Shown here piece by piece: positions 12,731 to 14,358 of a stretch of DNA of 14,358 bases. The translations under genes and the position numbers were made by a program. The notes under the pieces were generated by a model. That model was not told the DNA's origin. It did no database searches and worked only from the letters and a program-made list of their open reading frames with translations. Position 1 is the stretch's first letter; each line of letters begins with the position of its first letter. The DNA lies in NCBI GenBank assembly GCA_003153335.1, contig PLYG01000060.1:6698-21055 (forward strand). Direction: 5' to 3'. This DNA comes from Betaproteobacteria bacterium. GTDB lineage: Bacteria; Pseudomonadota; Gammaproteobacteria; Burkholderiales; Casimicrobiaceae.

Positions 12731-13822
12731 ATGCGAGCACCACTCATGAAGGCCTTGCCGGTGCGTGCGGATTTTTCCGGACTCCGTGATTTCATCGCCA
12801 CGGCCTTCCGCCGGCTTGGCATGCCGGATGCCGACGCGATCACTGTCGCAGCGTTGATGGCGGAAGCCGATTTGCAGGGTTCGGATGGCCATGGCGTCAT
12901 CCGTCTGCCGCAATACGCGCGGCGCATTCGTGCCGGTGGACTCAACCTGCACCCCGCTATTCGCGTGCTGCAGGAGCGGCCCGGCATGGCACTCCTCGAT
13001 GGCGACAACGGCATGGGCCATCTGGTCATGGCGCGCGCGGCGGCGCTCGCGATCGCCAAGGCGCGCGTTGCGGGCGTCGCCTGGGTTGGATCGCGCATGA
13101 GCAACCACGCGGGTCCGGCGTCGCTGTATGCGCGCATGCCCCTTGCGCACGACATGATCGGCATGTATTTCGCCGTGGGCAACGCCAACCATCTGCCGCC
13201 CTGGGGCGGGCTCGACATGCTGCTGTCGACCAACCCGATTGCAGTCGCAATTCCCGCGAGCAAAGAAGCGCCCGTCGTGCTCGACATGGCGACGACGGTC
13301 GCGGCGTACGGCAAGGTGAAGGCCAAGGCGCAACGCGGCGAGATGATGCCCGAAGGCTGGATGATCGATCGCGCAGGGCGGCCGCTCACCGACCCCCGCC
13401 GCGCCGACGAGGGCTTTTTGCTGCCCATAGGCGGTTACAAAGGCTATGGCCTCGCCCTGATCGTCGGACTGCTTGCCGGCACGCTCAACGGCGCGGCGAT
13501 GGGCAAGGATGTCATCGACTTCAACCACGACGATACCAGCGCCACCAACACCGGCCAGGCGATCGTCGCCATCGACCTCGCGGCCTTCGGCGACATCCAG
13601 GCGTTCAAGGATCGTGTGGACGGCCTGATCGGCGATCTGCGCGGAAGTCACCGGATGCCGAACGTCGAGAGGATCTGGCTGCCCGGTGAGCAAAGCAACG
13701 CCAAGCGCATCGAATACCTGCACGACGGCATCCCGATCCCTCCGGGTTTGCAGCAGAATCTCGAGCGGTTGGCGGACGATCTGGGGATAGCCAGACTTGC
13801 CTGCGGAGCTTCTTCAAATTGA
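12731..13822 (+). CDS. Ldh2-family NAD(P)-dependent 2-hydroxyacid dehydrogenase (malate/L-lactate dehydrogenase type)
   Basis: Cytoplasmic oxidoreductase of the malate/L-lactate/ureidoglycolate dehydrogenase family (Pfam Ldh_2), which oxidises 2-hydroxyacids or reduces 2-ketoacids with NAD(P). The 363 residues match the family's usual length. Motifs in order: SDGHGVIRLPQYARRI (51-66) with conserved H54, MSNHAGPAS (123-131) with H126, TNPIAVAIP (167-175), VLDMATTVAAYGK (183-195), PEGW..D..G.PLTDP (207-222), and GGYKGYGLAL (234-243). The usual SNHFG reads SNHAG here. The precise substrate cannot be read. The ATG at 12731 lacks a clear ribosome site; the ATG at 12746, which overlaps a short upstream frame by ATGA, is an alternative and starts MKALPVRADF. 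It is followed after 29 nt by a Bug-type binding protein gene, suggesting an operon for carboxylate use. Confidence 0.93.
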   Translation: MRAPLMKALPVRADFSGLRDFIATAFRRLGMPDADAITVAALMAEADLQGSDGHGVIRLPQYARRIRAGGLNLHPAIRVLQERPGMALLDGDNGMGHLVMARAAALAIAKARVAGVAWVGSRMSNHAGPASLYARMPLAHDMIGMYFAVGNANHLPPWGGLDMLLSTNPIAVAIPASKEAPVVLDMATTVAAYGKVKAKAQRGEMMPEGWMIDRAGRPLTDPRRADEGFLLPIGGYKGYGLALIVGLLAGTLNGAAMGKDVIDFNHDDTSATNTGQAIVAIDLAAFGDIQAFKDRVDGLIGDLRGSHRMPNVERIWLPGEQSNAKRIEYLHDGIPIPPGLQQNLERLADDLGIARLACGASSN

Positions 13823-13851
13823 GTGACAACGTCGCACATACAGGAGGATTC

Positions 13852-14358
13852 ATGTCAACCGTGCATCGCATCGCTGGCCTCTCTCTTCTCGGCGCCGCGC
13901 TCGCGGCCGGCTTGCCCGATGCATTGGCGCAATCCGGATATCCGAACCGCACGATACAGATGATCGTTCCGCTGGCAGCGGCGAGCGCGGTCGACAACGC
14001 AGCGCGGATACTCACGCAGCGCATGTCGCAGAACATGGGGCAGTCAATTGTGATCGAGAATCAACCGGGCGCCGCCGGACTGATCGGCGCCGACCGCGTC
14101 GCCAAGGCGGCACCTGATGGCTATACGCTGGGCGGCTTCAACGACAGCGTCATGACCATGGTGCCGAATCTGCACGCGACCATGCCGTGGGACATTCTCA
14201 AGGACTTCGAGCCGATATCACTGGTCGCCACCGTCGAATGGGGGCTGGTGGTGAACAACGACGCACCGTACAAAAGCGCGGCAGACTTCATCGCCGCGGC
14301 CAAGGCGAATCCCGGCAAGATCAACTACGGCTCGGGCGGCAACGGCAGCCCGCAGCAC
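13852..14358 (+). CDS. Bug/TctC-family tripartite tricarboxylate transporter substrate-binding protein, 3' end outside window
   Basis: The first 169 residues of a periplasmic solute receptor, open to the right edge. ATG 13852 follows a perfect AGGAGG with 4-nt spacing. Residues 1 to about 27 form a signal peptide (HRIAGLSLLGAALAAG, cleavage near ALAQS). The mature part has the Bug signatures YPNRTIQMIVPLA, IVIENQPGAAGLIGA, VAKAAPDGYTL and a KDFEPIS segment. Bug proteins bind carboxylates and similar small acids, with or without a TctAB membrane partner, and are greatly expanded in Burkholderiales. The usual glycine-rich PGG motif after the first strand reads PLAAASAVD here, a mild deviation. 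The dehydrogenase upstream suggests the ligand may be a 2-hydroxyacid. Confidence 0.93.
   Translation, partial: MSTVHRIAGLSLLGAALAAGLPDALAQSGYPNRTIQMIVPLAAASAVDNAARILTQRMSQNMGQSIVIENQPGAAGLIGADRVAKAAPDGYTLGGFNDSVMTMVPNLHATMPWDILKDFEPISLVATVEWGLVVNNDAPYKSAADFIAAAKANPGKINYGSGGNGSPQH

Noticed and set aside
12500..13723. 407-codon minus-strand frame.
   Set aside because: It is the antisense shadow of the Ldh2 gene, whose motifs are clear on the plus strand; the minus-strand protein shows no recognisable domain.
1..14358. CRISPR array or transposon with terminal inverted repeats.
   Set aside because: I looked for regularly spaced repeats and for transposase motifs or IS ends in the window and saw none.

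Overview
The window looks like chromosome of a GC-rich betaproteobacterium, most likely a Burkholderiales-type organism. The clues are a Bug/TctC solute-binding protein directly behind an Ldh2-type 2-hydroxyacid dehydrogenase, a REP-like hairpin of a type I associate with proteobacterial genomes, and overall codon use. No ribosomal or other strict taxonomic marker is present, so this is an inference from gene content.

Layout, left to right. (1) Positions 2-1926: the 3' part of a two-domain glycosyltransferase gene, open to the left edge and ending in a family-25 domain, overlaps a Sir2 deacetylase gene by 4 nt. (2) 2026-2976 (minus): an alpha/beta hydrolase. (3) 3185-4276: a HigA-type HTH fused to an ImmA/IrrE metallopeptidase, standing alone without a toxin gene. 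(4) 4439-4854: a strong hairpin terminator and a SHOCT-PspC membrane protein gene (minus). (5) 5111-5742 (minus): a complete HigB/Gp49-like toxin and HTH antitoxin operon with an operator-like palindrome at the toxin start. (6) About 6135-11302: a segment whose two ends carry the same 19-nt tandem motif and whose right end abuts a tRNA-Ser(GGA) gene. It holds two minus-strand genes: a 168-aa protein with a SeqA-N-like ribbon-helix-helix, and a 1377-aa protein with a HigA-type HTH, a nuclease-like region, a STAND-like region with a degenerate P-loop, and a long mostly helical C-terminal part. Each gene has its own promoter overlapped by a palindromic operator. I read this as a small accessory island, possibly defensive, that has lost or never had its own integrase. 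(7) 11303-12390: tRNA-Ser, a REP-like hairpin and a double PRC-barrel protein gene (minus). (8) 12731-14358: Ldh2 dehydrogenase and Bug-type binding protein genes, a likely 2-hydroxyacid or carboxylate uptake and oxidation pair, running off the right edge.

The most interesting part is region 6. The 1377-aa protein resembles Avs-like sensor-effectors in layout (nuclease-like, STAND-like, helical repeats), but it begins with a toxin-antitoxin style repressor domain. Its promoter lies exactly inside a 28-nt near-perfect palindrome, so the protein may repress its own synthesis. Three separate HigA-type HTH proteins occur within about 7 kb, each near a palindrome. No database search was possible, so family calls rest on motifs recognised by eye.
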